A stretch of DNA of 26,797 bases from JAGVJT01 sp964513205 (GTDB taxonomy: Bacteria > Pseudomonadota > Gammaproteobacteria > Legionellales > Legionellaceae). The notes beneath the pieces were generated by a model. The model searched no databases and was not told the DNA's origin. It saw only the letters and a program-made list of their open reading frames with translations. Positions within the stretch are counted from its first letter, which is position 1. Each line of letters opens with the position of its first letter. Positions 7,839-16,868 of the stretch are shown piece by piece. Where the stretch lies: NCBI GenBank assembly GCA_964513205.1, contig CAZELP010000024.1, forward strand, positions 1 through 26,797, given 5' to 3'. A program made the position numbers and the translations under genes.

Positions 7839-8893
7839 ATGAAAACCATAAAGAACTCTTGAGTATTTTATTGTCTGTGAGTGTCGTGGTTTTTGCGTTG
7901 TTTATTATTCATCGTTTTATTCCTTCTGTTGTTTGGGCTGGTATCATCGCCATAGCGACTTATCCGCTTTATCAAAAATGGTGTCGACTTTGTGGAAATA
8001 AGAAAAATCTTTCAGCTTTTTTGTTTACTTCTGTACTGGCTGTATTAATCATTGCGCCACTGAGTTGGATGATTGGTGTTTTGATTTACGAGTTGCAAAT
8101 TTTTGTAAATTTTTTACAGTCTACGAATGCTCATGGTAGCGAATTACCTAATTTCATGACCGATTTTCCATGGTTTACTCGTGAGATTGCCGACTTTTGG
8201 AATGAGTTTATGGGACAACCGGGCAACGTCAAGGATTTGCTGTCAAATGTGCATTTTACGCTTGCACCTGTCAGTCACTATATCAAACGGGTGAGCTTTA
8301 ATCTTTTTCATCGTGGTTTTCAGATCGGCTTTACCTTACTGAGTCTGTTTTTTTTCTATCGTGATGGTGAGGCTCTGACTCAAACCATTCACCGGATTGG
8401 TGAAAACTGTTTAGGTAAGCGCTGGTATCGTTATGCAGAAAAATTACCCAGTGCTTTACGCGGAACAGTAAATGGTACGATTCTTGTCGGGTTAGGTGTG
8501 GGCTTTTTGATGGGTATTTGTTATGCCTTAGTCGATTGTCCAGGACCGGCTGTTTTAGGATTTATTACGGCATGTGCAGCGATGATTCCATTTGTTGTTC
8601 CCTTGGTGATTATTGTTGTGGCTGCAATTGTCTGGATAAAAGGCAGTGTTTTGGGGGCCTTGATCGTCATCATCTGGGGAAGTATTGTGGTTTTTCTTGC
8701 CGACCATTTTATCAAACCGGTTCTTATCAGTGGTGCAATCAAACTTCCATTTTTAGTTGTTTTATTTGGAATATTGGGTGGTGTAGAGACGTTAGGTCTT
8801 TTAGGATTGTTTATTGGTCCAATTGTAATGGTTCTTTTCTTGACCTTGTGGCAGGAAACAGAAAATCATCAAAAAATTCGAGCTAAATCATAA
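7835..8893 (+). CDS. AI-2E/PerM-family (YdiK-like) membrane transporter
   Basis: A 352-residue polytopic membrane protein of the AI-2E transporter/PerM superfamily. It opens with two hydrophobic helices (about 8-50), a third near 60-90, a soluble middle part (about 95-160), and then a cluster of helices. The family block LRGTVNGTILVGLGVGFLMG and the C-terminal hydrophobic PFLVVLFGILGGVETLGLLG are seen. The substrate is unknown: family members export small molecules or Na+/H+, so no gene symbol is assigned. Its ATG overlaps the pgpA stop by 4 nt (ATGA). It overlaps the convergent binding-protein gene by 6 nt, with no terminator between. Confidence 0.9.
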   Translation: MNENHKELLSILLSVSVVVFALFIIHRFIPSVVWAGIIAIATYPLYQKWCRLCGNKKNLSAFLFTSVLAVLIIAPLSWMIGVLIYELQIFVNFLQSTNAHGSELPNFMTDFPWFTREIADFWNEFMGQPGNVKDLLSNVHFTLAPVSHYIKRVSFNLFHRGFQIGFTLLSLFFFYRDGEALTQTIHRIGENCLGKRWYRYAEKLPSALRGTVNGTILVGLGVGFLMGICYALVDCPGPAVLGFITACAAMIPFVVPLVIIVVAAIVWIKGSVLGALIVIIWGSIVVFLADHFIKPVLISGAIKLPFLVVLFGILGGVETLGLLGLFIGPIVMVLFLTLWQETENHQKIRAKS

Positions 8894-9652
8894 CCCACTG
8901 AGATAAGTGTCGTAATTGCTTTTAAAATCAGGACTATTTTGATAGTTGTAGATAGCCAGATTGAGTTGAGTCAAAATATCCAGTCTTGAGGGATTCACAA
9001 TCAATCCAAGACCGAACCCGATCATGATCGGCTGGCCGATGTCGTGTAGCATGCCCCCCGCATTTCGTTGCCAGTAGTTGGCAATATAGCTGTTCATAAA
9101 TCCAATATCGACAAAGTTAGATTTGATCGCAGATATAATCTCGCTTTCTGTTTCAAATGTTTTGATTTGATCGGCAGGAACACCCATATCAGCTAAAGCC
9201 AACGCGTAAGCGCTTTTTGTCATTACGCCAACGCGGAGAGTTTTGATTTCATCAGCACTTAAGTTTTTATTGGGCATACTTTTTAATCCAATGAATTGAG
9301 CCTGACTAATCATATAGGGTATCGAAAAGTTGATGTATTGTTGCATGCGTGCGTTGATGACAAAGTCACCAATGGCGACATCTAATTTGTCATTACTAAA
9401 ATCGATAAGCAATTCTGAGCGTTTAAACGGAATATATTTGCAAGTCCGATGCATATTTTTACAAACGGCATTCATTGTTGAAATATCAAAACCATAATAC
9501 TCGTTCTCGCTGGCTTGTACTGTAAATGGCTCTGTAAAAGGCATGATTCCAACTCTTAATATGTCATTGGAGGCTGGTACAGAAACAGGACTCGCATTGA
9601 GCGCGCAAGAGAGTAAAACAATGGTGAGGGTGCTTAGAATATTTTTTATCAT
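8888..9652 (-). CDS. Periplasmic solute-binding protein, amino-acid ABC type (SBP family 3)
   Basis: A 254-residue exported protein. The N-terminus is a signal peptide (hydrophobic to about residue 20, cleavage likely after LNA; LLSC could be a poor lipobox). The mature part has the SBP_bac_3 pattern: LRVGIMPFTEPF, then YYGFDISTMNAVC (ligand lobe), KLDVAIGDFVI, a second-lobe TLRVGVMTKSAYA, and a C-terminal GFGLGLIVN. It resembles ArtJ/HisJ-like receptors for polar amino acids, but the ligand cannot be read. No permease or ATPase gene is adjacent, so it either works with distant subunits or is an orphan receptor. An AT-rich stretch with TATACT-like boxes (about 9680-9690, minus) is a probable promoter. 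Confidence 0.9.
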   Translation of the reverse strand: MIKNILSTLTIVLLSCALNASPVSVPASNDILRVGIMPFTEPFTVQASENEYYGFDISTMNAVCKNMHRTCKYIPFKRSELLIDFSNDKLDVAIGDFVINARMQQYINFSIPYMISQAQFIGLKSMPNKNLSADEIKTLRVGVMTKSAYALALADMGVPADQIKTFETESEIISAIKSNFVDIGFMNSYIANYWQRNAGGMLHDIGQPIMIGFGLGLIVNPSRLDILTQLNLAIYNYQNSPDFKSNYDTYLSGL

Positions 9653-9795
9653 GCTAATGCTCTAAAATGGAGTCCTTATATAGTATATATATCCTAGAAA
9701 CAGCAAAATGCAATTTTTTATGTTGGGATATGTCCATTGTCGATTTTAAAGAAATCACTCTGGTTTTATTTAACTCCAATAAGAGGTAGGTGTGT

Positions 9796-12510
9796 ATGAT
9801 TTCAGAATCGGTCTTGATGGATGCCGTCACAAAACTGATTCAAGGGAGCGATTATGTGGCGCGTCATCAAAAACTGCTCTATGACATCATTGAAAAAAAT
9901 GCATGGCAAGAGCCAGGATCATTCGATGTATATCAAAAAACATTATTCACTTATCAGAATTATAGCTTTGATGATTTATTTATTGCGCTTAGAAATTTCA
10001 GGAATTATCAGTTGCTGCAGTTGTTATTGCGAGAATTTCTTGGTCTTGCCACGACACAAGACACCATGCGTTTATGGTCTGATGTTGCAGATGCACTGAT
10101 CTTAACCGCGATTGAGCATTGTCGTCGTTTGTATACGACTTTACATGGCGAGCCGTTGAATCGAGATGGAAGTGCGGCCTCTCTTTATCCATTGTCACTT
10201 GGTAAATTAGGAGGGCAGGAGTTAAATTTTTCTTCCGATATTGATCTGATTTTTATTTACAGTGAATCAGGACAAACTCAAGGACCTCAGTCAATCTCAA
10301 ATGAAGAGTACTATATTAAGCTGATCAAAAAATTCGTTCATTTGCTCCAGAGTCATACCAAAGACGGTTTTGTTTTTCGAGTTGATTTACGTTTGAGACC
10401 TTTTGGTAGTAGTGGCGCTCTTGCCATTAGTCTTTTGGCTGCAGAGACTTATTACCAGGAACAGGGTCGAGATTGGGAGCGATACGCTATGTTGAAAGCT
10501 CGCTTAATTGGCCAAGATTCGTCGTATTTGTTTCAACGTTTTATTACGCCGTTTGTTTATCGTCGCTATGTTGATTTTGGCGCGATAGAGTCTTTGCGTG
10601 GCATGAAGCTTTTAATCGAACGCGAGTGGATCGCGAATCCTGTTTTAAATGATATCAAACGAGGGGTTGGAGGAATTCGAGAAATAGAATTCATCATACA
10701 GTGTGTCCAGCTCATTCGTGGTGGACGTATGAAACATTTACAAATTTCATCTTCGATAAAAGCATTGGATGTATTAAAGCAAGAAGGGCTATTGCGATGG
10801 GCCTCTTTGCTGAAAGAGGCATATCTGTTTTACCGCAAGCTTGAAAATGCCATTCAAACTTTTTCAGATAGACAAACACATACACTTCCAAAAGATTCAA
10901 GAGAAAAAGATTATGTTGTGTGCATGATGCACTATTCTTCTTATAGTGCTATGGAGCATAAGCGCTTGAAATATCAGAGAATCGTAAGACGTTTGTTTTG
11001 TCGAATTCTCGGAGAAAAAAGAGAGACGGAAAATCAGCAAGTTGCCAATGAAAGGGAGATGCTAGCTCAGTTATGGAAAGGACGTATGGAAGAATCGGTT
11101 GCCGTCAATCTACTTAAAAATAGAGGTGTTGTAAATCCAGCGGAGTTTTATCGTCAAATTGATGCATTTAAGCATTCTTCAAAATGTCGAAGGTTGTCTC
11201 AAGTTGCACGCTTACGTCTAGATCGATTGATGCTATATTTTTTAAACACAGTTGCATCACGTCGTCCAACATGGTCTGTTTTGGCGTCAATGCTCCAGCT
11301 TTTTGATCAAATTATTAATCGAAGTGCCTATTTATCGTTATTAACAGAAAATCATTTTGCATTGAATGAGGTGATCGATTGGTTTGAAAAAAGCCCTCTG
11401 ATTGCGGATTGGGTTGTAACGCATCCTTTTTTATTGGATGTGCTTATTTTTAGAGATGTATTGTGGGAGCCTTTAGGATTCGTTGAACTGAAAGATGCTT
11501 TAGCCAAACAACTCAAAAATGCGGTTGATCAAGAAAATCAAGCTGAGATCTTAAGAGAGTTTAAGTGGATGTATTGGTTAAAAATTGCTTGTGCCGAGTT
11601 AAGTGGACGTTGTACTTCCGTGCGTGCGTCGCGTTTTTTATCGGATTTGGCAACTGTCGTGGTCACGACAGTTGTGGATTTGGCAACAGCCGATTTGACA
11701 AATAAACATCCAGAAATACAGCATATCAAGTCTAAATTTTATTTGTTAGCTTATGGTAAGTTAGGGAGTCAAGAAATGAGCTATCACTCAGATTTAGATC
11801 TTGTGTTTCTACACCATGTCGGGATTGATGAAGAAAAACATATTTTTAAATTGGCTCAAAAAATATTGTACATGTTGACTATAAGAACTCGTTCTGGCGT
11901 TCTTTATTCTGTTGATACGCGTTTGCGGCCCTCTGGTTCTTCTGGGCTTTTGGTGAGCAGTGTGGCTGCATTTATTGAATATCAATTTAAGCAAGCATGG
12001 ACATGGGAGCATCAGGCTTTATTAAAGGCGCGTATTTTAATTGGAGACAGCGAAATCAAGCGACAATTTCTTGCACTTAAAAAAAGAGTGTTTACCCGCG
12101 AGGTCGATCCCTTTGGTCGATTTCAAGAAATACAAAATATGCGTTTGAGAATGCAACATCATCATCTTGAAGACCACACTACTTTTCGTTCTTCCATCGA
12201 AGTTGAAGAAAGACAAAGAGACATTAAATATGCTCCTGGTGGACTCTTGGATTTGGAGTTTTTGACGCAGTATCTTGTATTGACCACGCCGCATCCGATT
12301 TGGTGTCGGGTAACCAACACTGGGCGACAAATTGGACACTTGCAGCAATTGGGTCGACTTACATCATCAGAGTGTCACAGGCTTCAAAGAGCTTACGTGG
12401 CGTTTCACCAAGCTCTTCACGAACTGGCCTTGCTGGGGAAGCCCGTGTCACTTTCGTGCCATGTTGATGTGGGTGCAATCTACGCGATTAAAACACCTTC
12501 CAAGTCATAA
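9796..12510 (+). CDS. glnE: Bifunctional glutamine synthetase adenylyltransferase/deadenylase
   Basis: GlnE adds AMP to, and removes AMP from, glutamine synthetase in response to PII state and glutamine. Both nucleotidyltransferase halves are intact: the deadenylase motif SLGKLGGQELNFSSDIDLIF with D148/D150, and the adenylylase motif AYGKLGSQEMSYHSDLDLVF with D666/D668. Each is followed by an RLRPxGSSG block. At 904 residues it is somewhat shorter than E. coli GlnE (946), mainly at the N-terminus. The ATG at 9796 is chosen over GTG 9790 because AGGTAGG lies just before it. Its last 31 nt overlap the 3' end of rimO on the other strand. A perfect inverted repeat lies inside the gene at 11651-11674. 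Confidence 0.96.
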   Translation: MISESVLMDAVTKLIQGSDYVARHQKLLYDIIEKNAWQEPGSFDVYQKTLFTYQNYSFDDLFIALRNFRNYQLLQLLLREFLGLATTQDTMRLWSDVADALILTAIEHCRRLYTTLHGEPLNRDGSAASLYPLSLGKLGGQELNFSSDIDLIFIYSESGQTQGPQSISNEEYYIKLIKKFVHLLQSHTKDGFVFRVDLRLRPFGSSGALAISLLAAETYYQEQGRDWERYAMLKARLIGQDSSYLFQRFITPFVYRRYVDFGAIESLRGMKLLIEREWIANPVLNDIKRGVGGIREIEFIIQCVQLIRGGRMKHLQISSSIKALDVLKQEGLLRWASLLKEAYLFYRKLENAIQTFSDRQTHTLPKDSREKDYVVCMMHYSSYSAMEHKRLKYQRIVRRLFCRILGEKRETENQQVANEREMLAQLWKGRMEESVAVNLLKNRGVVNPAEFYRQIDAFKHSSKCRRLSQVARLRLDRLMLYFLNTVASRRPTWSVLASMLQLFDQIINRSAYLSLLTENHFALNEVIDWFEKSPLIADWVVTHPFLLDVLIFRDVLWEPLGFVELKDALAKQLKNAVDQENQAEILREFKWMYWLKIACAELSGRCTSVRASRFLSDLATVVVTTVVDLATADLTNKHPEIQHIKSKFYLLAYGKLGSQEMSYHSDLDLVFLHHVGIDEEKHIFKLAQKILYMLTIRTRSGVLYSVDTRLRPSGSSGLLVSSVAAFIEYQFKQAWTWEHQALLKARILIGDSEIKRQFLALKKRVFTREVDPFGRFQEIQNMRLRMQHHHLEDHTTFRSSIEVEERQRDIKYAPGGLLDLEFLTQYLVLTTPHPIWCRVTNTGRQIGHLQQLGRLTSSECHRLQRAYVAFHQALHELALLGKPVSLSCHVDVGAIYAIKTPSKS
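11651..11674. repeat. Perfect inverted repeat inside glnE
   Basis: CAACTGTCGTG and its exact reverse complement CACGACAGTTG are separated by only two bases (GT). It lies in the linker before the second catalytic half and codes for a Val/Thr-rich stretch. Eleven-base perfect arms are uncommon by chance in a coding region. It could be a DNA-binding palindrome or an mRNA hairpin. Confidence 0.6.
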
Positions 12511-13790
12511 TCATCGCTGTCTGTAATTTTGACCTCGATTTTCATTCCTGGTTTAGCGCCTTCTTTATAAGGGAGGCGAACAATACCGTCGATTTCGGGT
12601 GCATCTCCTTTCGTTCGACCGATCATGCCTTCTTCCGCGACCAGATCCAATAGCACCGTTTGTTCTGTTCCCACTTTTTTTCTAAGGGCTGCACGACTGA
12701 TGCGGGCTTGCGTTTGCATAAAACGATCGTATCGCTCTTGTTTTATTTCTTCGGATACTGGAGATGCGAGGTTATTGGCTTCGGCTCCTGTGACAGGTGA
12801 GTATTGAAAACATCCGACACGATCGAGTTTTGCCTCCTCAAGGAAAGCCAGTAACTCTTCAAACTCAGCCTCTGTTTCACCAGGAAATCCAACAATGAAC
12901 GTTGAACGTAGTGTGATTTCTGGGCATATCTTTCGCCAATTTTGGATTCGTTGTAAGGTATTTTCACGATTGGCAGGTCGTTTCATTGCCTTTAAAACGC
13001 GAGGATTGGCATGTTGAAGTGGAATATCTAAATAGGGAAGTATCAGGCCTTTCTCCATTAAAGGGATCACATCGTCGACATGTGGGTAAGGATAGACGTA
13101 GTGTAGACGAATCCAAATACCAAGCTCGCCTAAAGCTTCGCATAGATCATAGAATTGTGTTTTATAGGTTTTATCTTGATAAGTGACGGGCGCAAAACGC
13201 GTGTCAACGCCGTATGCGCTGGTGTCTTGTGAGATAACAAGTAATTCTTCCACCCCGGCTCGTTTTAGATGAGATGCTTCTGTTAAAAGTTGTGCCATGT
13301 TATAACTTTTGAGCTTTCCTCGCATGGTGGGGATGATGCAAAAAGTACATTTTTGATTGCACCCTTCTGAAATTTTGAGATAAGCATAATGCTTTGGCGT
13401 GAGTTTAACTCCTGCTGGTGGGATCAGAGTTGTGAACGGATCTTTAGGAGGAGGAAGGTGCTGGTGTACGGCTCGGACAACCTCCTCATAGGCGTGTGCG
13501 CCGCTAATATGCAAAACATCAGGGCAAACTTCACGAATTAAATCGGCTTTAGAGCCTAAACATCCTGTGACGATGACTCGACCATTTTCTTGCATGGCTT
13601 CACGAATCGTTGTTAATGACTCTTCAATTGCTGCGTCAATAAAGCCACAGGTATTGATAACCACCACACCGGCATCTTGATAAGTTGAAACAAGCTCATA
13701 ACCTTGGGCGCGCAATTGCGTGATAATCCGTTCTGAGTCAACCAATGCTTTGGGACAACCTAAGCTTACAAAACCAACACGATGATTCAT
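12480..13790 (-). CDS. rimO: Ribosomal protein S12 methylthiotransferase RimO
   Basis: Radical-SAM enzyme that adds a methylthio group to the conserved aspartate of ribosomal protein S12. The 436 residues match the family. The N-terminal MTTase domain has cluster cysteines C12, C48 and C77. The radical SAM domain has C144-x3-C148-x2-C151 in SEGCNQKCTFCIIPTMRGK, and a TRAM-type beta domain closes the protein (from about residue 370). RimO rather than MiaB is indicated by VGFVSLGCPKALVDSE and PTMRGKLKS. It overlaps glnE tail to tail by 31 nt. Confidence 0.96.
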   Translation of the reverse strand: MNHRVGFVSLGCPKALVDSERIITQLRAQGYELVSTYQDAGVVVINTCGFIDAAIEESLTTIREAMQENGRVIVTGCLGSKADLIREVCPDVLHISGAHAYEEVVRAVHQHLPPPKDPFTTLIPPAGVKLTPKHYAYLKISEGCNQKCTFCIIPTMRGKLKSYNMAQLLTEASHLKRAGVEELLVISQDTSAYGVDTRFAPVTYQDKTYKTQFYDLCEALGELGIWIRLHYVYPYPHVDDVIPLMEKGLILPYLDIPLQHANPRVLKAMKRPANRENTLQRIQNWRKICPEITLRSTFIVGFPGETEAEFEELLAFLEEAKLDRVGCFQYSPVTGAEANNLASPVSEEIKQERYDRFMQTQARISRAALRKKVGTEQTVLLDLVAEEGMIGRTKGDAPEIDGIVRLPYKEGAKPGMKIEVKITDSDDYDLEGVLIA

Positions 13791-13822
13791 TTGAGTGATC
13801 TGATATTGATAAAAAATGGTAC

Positions 13823-13851
13823 ATTATACCGTAGATTGTAAAATCGGTCTA
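13823..13851 (-). promoter_or_regulatory. Likely rimO promoter
   Basis: On the minus strand TATAAT (13823-13828) is preceded by TAGACC (13846-13851) with a 17-bp spacer. The -10 is perfect and the -35 matches TTGACA at four of six positions. It lies 33 nt upstream of the rimO ATG. Confidence 0.55.
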
Positions 13852-13965
13852 TCACGTATGATGCGTAGAGTGAGATAGAGGGACATATGTCATGACTCAT
13901 TTCTTGGCAATATAAAAATAATCTGATAATGTTCAAGTAAATCATGGATGTTTTTCGAGGAAACG

Positions 13966-14409
13966 ATGGAGCGTGAAGATAAATTTTTTCTGTTGAGTTT
14001 GTTATCGCTTGCGGTCAGTCTATTTTTATTTCCATTGGCGATTTATTTATTGCCTCAAGTATGGTTGGGTTGGATTTATCACACTCCTGATTTTGTTCTT
14101 TCGTTCTCTGACTATATTCAAACAGTTTTAGGTGTAACTCAAGAAGATGCTCAGTGGATGTTTGTCTACCTCTTATTAGGTCTTGGTTGTGCATTTGCTT
14201 GTGTGGCTTATTTTGCTGCTCGACAAGTTCGTATCGGCCATAAAAAACCTTTGCCTCATGAACGTGTCAATGTCGCCAAATTACGTTTAAAGCAGGCGAA
14301 GGAAAATCGACGAGAGGTTGTTTTTTTATTGCTCAAGCTGGTTATAATTATTGGATTGATTGTGACGATTTCACAAATTATACAGTGGGCAATGACAATT
14401 TTGGTTTGA
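13966..14409 (+). CDS. Small membrane protein of unknown function (147 aa)
   Basis: The ATG at 13966 is chosen because GAGG lies 5 nt upstream; the earlier in-frame ATG (13948) has no ribosome binding site. There are three hydrophobic helices: about residues 6-30 (LLSLLSLAVSLFLFPLAIYL), 60-85 (WMFVYLLLGLGCAFACVAYF) and 121-145. A basic cytoplasmic loop of about 35 residues rich in Lys/Arg lies between the second and third. I do not recognise the family. The stop is 11 nt before the start of the Sel1-like gene, so the two are probably co-transcribed and may act together at the inner membrane. The 175-bp gap to rimO upstream holds the divergent promoters; a candidate plus-strand pair is TTGGCA (13904) with GATAAT (13925). 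Confidence 0.82.
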   Translation: MEREDKFFLLSLLSLAVSLFLFPLAIYLLPQVWLGWIYHTPDFVLSFSDYIQTVLGVTQEDAQWMFVYLLLGLGCAFACVAYFAARQVRIGHKKPLPHERVNVAKLRLKQAKENRREVVFLLLKLVIIIGLIVTISQIIQWAMTILV

Positions 14410-14420
14410 GGAGAATACTC

Positions 14421-15023
14421 ATGTTTTTTTGGACGCGTTTTAAAATAAATCGACTAATGAAGAAGCTCCTTCACATGCAGCGCAATCGAATGCACTCTCC
14501 TTCTGGAGACGATATGCTTAAAAAAGAGATTGAGGGATATCGTTTGTTAGCGAGTATGTACGAGAAACTTGAGGGTAAAAAGAAATTTCCTTTTGCTAAA
14601 GAAGCAAAATTAGCGGCTTATCGGTCTGCCGCAATGATTGATGATGTGGATTCTCAATTTATATTGGGAAAAATATGCTTAGAAGAAGCCAAAACTCGAC
14701 AAGAGTGGGAGCAGGGGCTTTTTGCCAGTCAACAGAATGCGCGCATCATGGAAGAGCGTTTTGAAGAAGCACTTAGTTTTCTCAAAGCAGCTGAAAAAAA
14801 TCAACATGTTGGAGCGAAGCGTCTCAGAGGTTTGTGTTATATCCATGGTTGGGGCGTAGAAGCAGATCAAAAACTTGGTTTTGAGATGATTGTTGAAAGT
14901 ATCCAACAAGAAAATAGTTGGGATAAAGTGCCACAGATATTTTCGGAGCTTGGGTTGAATAAACCGGAGTTTTTCTCGCAATTAACACAAATGAAGCAAC
15001 GCTCTGAAACACATTCGATTTGA
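14421..15023 (+). CDS. Sel1/TPR-like repeat protein (200 aa)
   Basis: The ATG at 14421 is used because GAGGAG lies 7 nt upstream; the in-frame ATG at 14385 would overlap the previous gene. The protein is helical and soluble. It has at least two Sel1-like repeat signatures: AAYRSAAMIDDVDSQFILGK (about 66-85) and the more typical AKRLRGLCYIHGWGVEADQK (about 135-155). Sel1 repeats are short helical pairs used for protein-protein contact and are frequent in Legionellales. There is no signal peptide; a basic N-terminus comes first. The partner is unknown but could be the membrane protein encoded 11 nt upstream. I believe similar proteins exist in Legionella, but cannot verify it here. Confidence 0.85.
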   Translation: MFFWTRFKINRLMKKLLHMQRNRMHSPSGDDMLKKEIEGYRLLASMYEKLEGKKKFPFAKEAKLAAYRSAAMIDDVDSQFILGKICLEEAKTRQEWEQGLFASQQNARIMEERFEEALSFLKAAEKNQHVGAKRLRGLCYIHGWGVEADQKLGFEMIVESIQQENSWDKVPQIFSELGLNKPEFFSQLTQMKQRSETHSI

Positions 15024-15082
15024 TTTTGCTGTGATTCATGCTATCTATTAACTAAGGTATATGGCTGTTTAATGGAGTCATC

Positions 15083-15316
15083 ATGAACGGCAGGATATTT
15101 GCTGAACGTTTAAACCAAAGCCTAGATGAGATAGGCGTGCCCACGCTTGTGAGTGAGCGCATTGATATTTTCGCCAAATTGCTTGATATTCCAAAATTTA
15201 AAGCAGAGGCGATTTTAAACGGGAGATTGGTTGTTTCTCCCGATATTTTAGAAAAAATTGCTCAAGAATTGGAAGTGTCAAGCGACTGGCTATTAGGGGA
15301 GCAAGACGAACTCTAG
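15083..15316 (+). CDS. Small helix-turn-helix (XRE/Cro-type) protein (77 aa)
   Basis: A 77-residue protein whose central part (about 22-70) fits an HTH_3 fold: RIDIFAKLLDIPKFKAEAIL, then SPDILEKIAQELEVSSDWLL, the usual XRE ending. It probably binds DNA as a dimer, but no operator was identified. The ATG is preceded by GGAG. Its stop lies 4 nt from the stop of the convergent rimK, with no terminator between. The pairing with rimK is, as far as I recall, also seen in Legionella, which is part of the reason for the lineage assignment. Confidence 0.88.
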   Translation: MNGRIFAERLNQSLDEIGVPTLVSERIDIFAKLLDIPKFKAEAILNGRLVVSPDILEKIAQELEVSSDWLLGEQDEL

Positions 15317-15320
15317 CCGT

Positions 15321-16226
15321 CTATCCTTGAAATCTTTTGTGTTTTCCTGAACGCGCATTCTTTTCAATGTACTGAATAATTTTGTGGGCAATATTCGTTT
15401 GAGTGGCTTTTTCTATTCCTTCTAGTCCAGGAGATGAATTGATTTCCAAAACCAGAGGGCCATTGTTTGAGCGAATAAGGTCGACTCCGGCAACTTTTAG
15501 TCCCATTGCTTTCGCTGAGGCAACGGCCAAAGCTCGCTCATGGGGCGTCAGTTTGACTTTCATCGCTTTTCCGCCCTGGTGCACATTCGCTCTAAATTCT
15601 CCTTCTTTTGCGACACGTTTAATTGATGCCACAACTTTATCTCCAATAACCAAGCAACGAATATCAGTGCCATGCGATTCTTTGATGAATTCTTGTACCA
15701 AAATATTGGCGTGCATTTCTTTAAATGCATTGATGATGCTAACTGCTGATTGATGGCTATCGGCTAAAACAACGCCTTTACCCTGTGTTCCTTCAAGTAA
15801 TTTGATCACAAGAGGCGCGCCACCTACCATGCGAATTAGATCTTCTGTATCGTCGGGCGATTGCGCAAAGCTTGTCATCGGCATCGGCACACCTTTACGT
15901 GCCAATATCTGCAATGAGCGGAACTTGTCACGAGAGCGTGATATGGCAATGGATTCGTTGAGCGTATAGATTCCAATGGTTTCAAAGTGTCTTAGGACTG
16001 CTGTACCGTAGAACGTATTTGATGCGCCAATGCGAGGAATAACCGCATCAAAATGAGGGAGTTGCTCTCCACCACGATAATGTATGCTTGGGTTAGAGGC
16101 CGATACATTCATATAACAGAACAGGGGGTTTATCATAAACATCTCGTGTCCTGCTTCAACGCCGGCTTCAAAAAGACGTTTATGTGAGTAAAGTTCTGCG
16201 TTTGTGGCAAGAATGGCAATTTTCAT
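15321..16226 (-). CDS. rimK: RimK-type alpha-L-glutamate ligase
   Basis: ATP-grasp ligase; in E. coli it adds glutamates to the C-terminus of ribosomal protein S6. The 301 residues match the family. An N-terminal pre-ATP-grasp domain has MKIAILATNAELYSHKRL and VIPRIGASNTFYG. The ATP-binding region has PLVIKLLEGTQGKGVVL, the metal/phosphate region has VQEFIKESHGTDIRCLVIG, and VLEINSSPGLEGIE near residue 265 carries the Mg-binding Glu/Asn. Its start lies 12 nt after the sco stop, so it is probably the last gene of the minus-strand heme/oxidase operon, which is an unusual position. Substrate specificity beyond the family is not determined. Confidence 0.95.
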   Translation of the reverse strand: MKIAILATNAELYSHKRLFEAGVEAGHEMFMINPLFCYMNVSASNPSIHYRGGEQLPHFDAVIPRIGASNTFYGTAVLRHFETIGIYTLNESIAISRSRDKFRSLQILARKGVPMPMTSFAQSPDDTEDLIRMVGGAPLVIKLLEGTQGKGVVLADSHQSAVSIINAFKEMHANILVQEFIKESHGTDIRCLVIGDKVVASIKRVAKEGEFRANVHQGGKAMKVKLTPHERALAVASAKAMGLKVAGVDLIRSNNGPLVLEINSSPGLEGIEKATQTNIAHKIIQYIEKNARSGKHKRFQG

Positions 16227-16238
16227 ACAGCTATGTTC

Positions 16239-16868
16239 CTATTGGATAAGTAAACGATAATCTTCGACGAGCTCATCTGCATGATGAGGAGGCGTTGAAA
16301 AAGCGACCAGTTGGTCTTGAGGATTGAAAAATAAAAATGCACCAGTATGCTCGATATCGTCTCTATTTTCCCCTGATGCAGTACTTCTTTTGACGGTTGT
16401 ATAAGCGATACCTAATGTTTGTGTTAATTTTTTTAAAGCCGCGGGATTTGTGGTTCTTGCTCCAAAAAAAGCGGGATGAAATGTTTTCACATATTGTTGA
16501 AGTCTTTTTTGTGAGTCTCGTGCAGGATCCACCGTAATCATTACGATTAGAGGCTTGGGCTCAATCTTTTCCTTTTCAAGATGACGGTACATTTTTGCCA
16601 GTTCGCCCATTGCGGTTGGGCACATGTAACCGCAATGAGTGAATCCGAAGAAAAGGATGCTCCAATGTCCTTTTAGGCTATTTTGATCAAAGGGTTGATT
16701 GTCAATGCCTGTCAAAGAAAAATGAGGCATATCTCGTGGTTTATCCAGTAATGTGCCATGAAATGTTTGATTGGATGGGTGGTTTTTATGTAGGTGAAGA
16801 AAAGCAAAAACCATTATGAAAAATAAGGCAGATATAGCACCTAAAACAAGATAAGATTTTTTTACCAT
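16239..16868 (-). CDS. SCO1/SenC-type copper chaperone for cytochrome oxidase assembly
   Basis: Membrane-anchored thioredoxin-fold protein that delivers copper to the CuA site of cytochrome c oxidase. The start at 16868 is fixed by AGGGGGT just upstream and by the cyoE overlap of 7 nt; the longer open frame upstream lies inside cyoE. At 209 residues it has an N-terminal anchor (about 5-26), then the copper-binding pair C79-x3-C83 in FTHCGYMCPTAMGE and the conserved third ligand H174 in IEHTGAF. VDPARD (about 113-118) is also typical. It sits between cyoE and rimK in the cluster. Confidence 0.94.
   Translation of the reverse strand: MVKKSYLVLGAISALFFIMVFAFLHLHKNHPSNQTFHGTLLDKPRDMPHFSLTGIDNQPFDQNSLKGHWSILFFGFTHCGYMCPTAMGELAKMYRHLEKEKIEPKPLIVMITVDPARDSQKRLQQYVKTFHPAFFGARTTNPAALKKLTQTLGIAYTTVKRSTASGENRDDIEHTGAFLFFNPQDQLVAFSTPPHHADELVEDYRLLIQ

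Noticed and set aside
8518..8886. 122-codon plus-strand ORF inside the PerM-family gene
   Set aside because: Shadow frame: Cys/Trp/Gly-rich translation with no family features, within a well-supported membrane protein gene.
9018..9031. Palindrome CCGATCATGATCGG in the binding-protein gene
   Set aside because: Only 7-bp arms, within coding sequence and made of common GATC words; no reason to give it a function.
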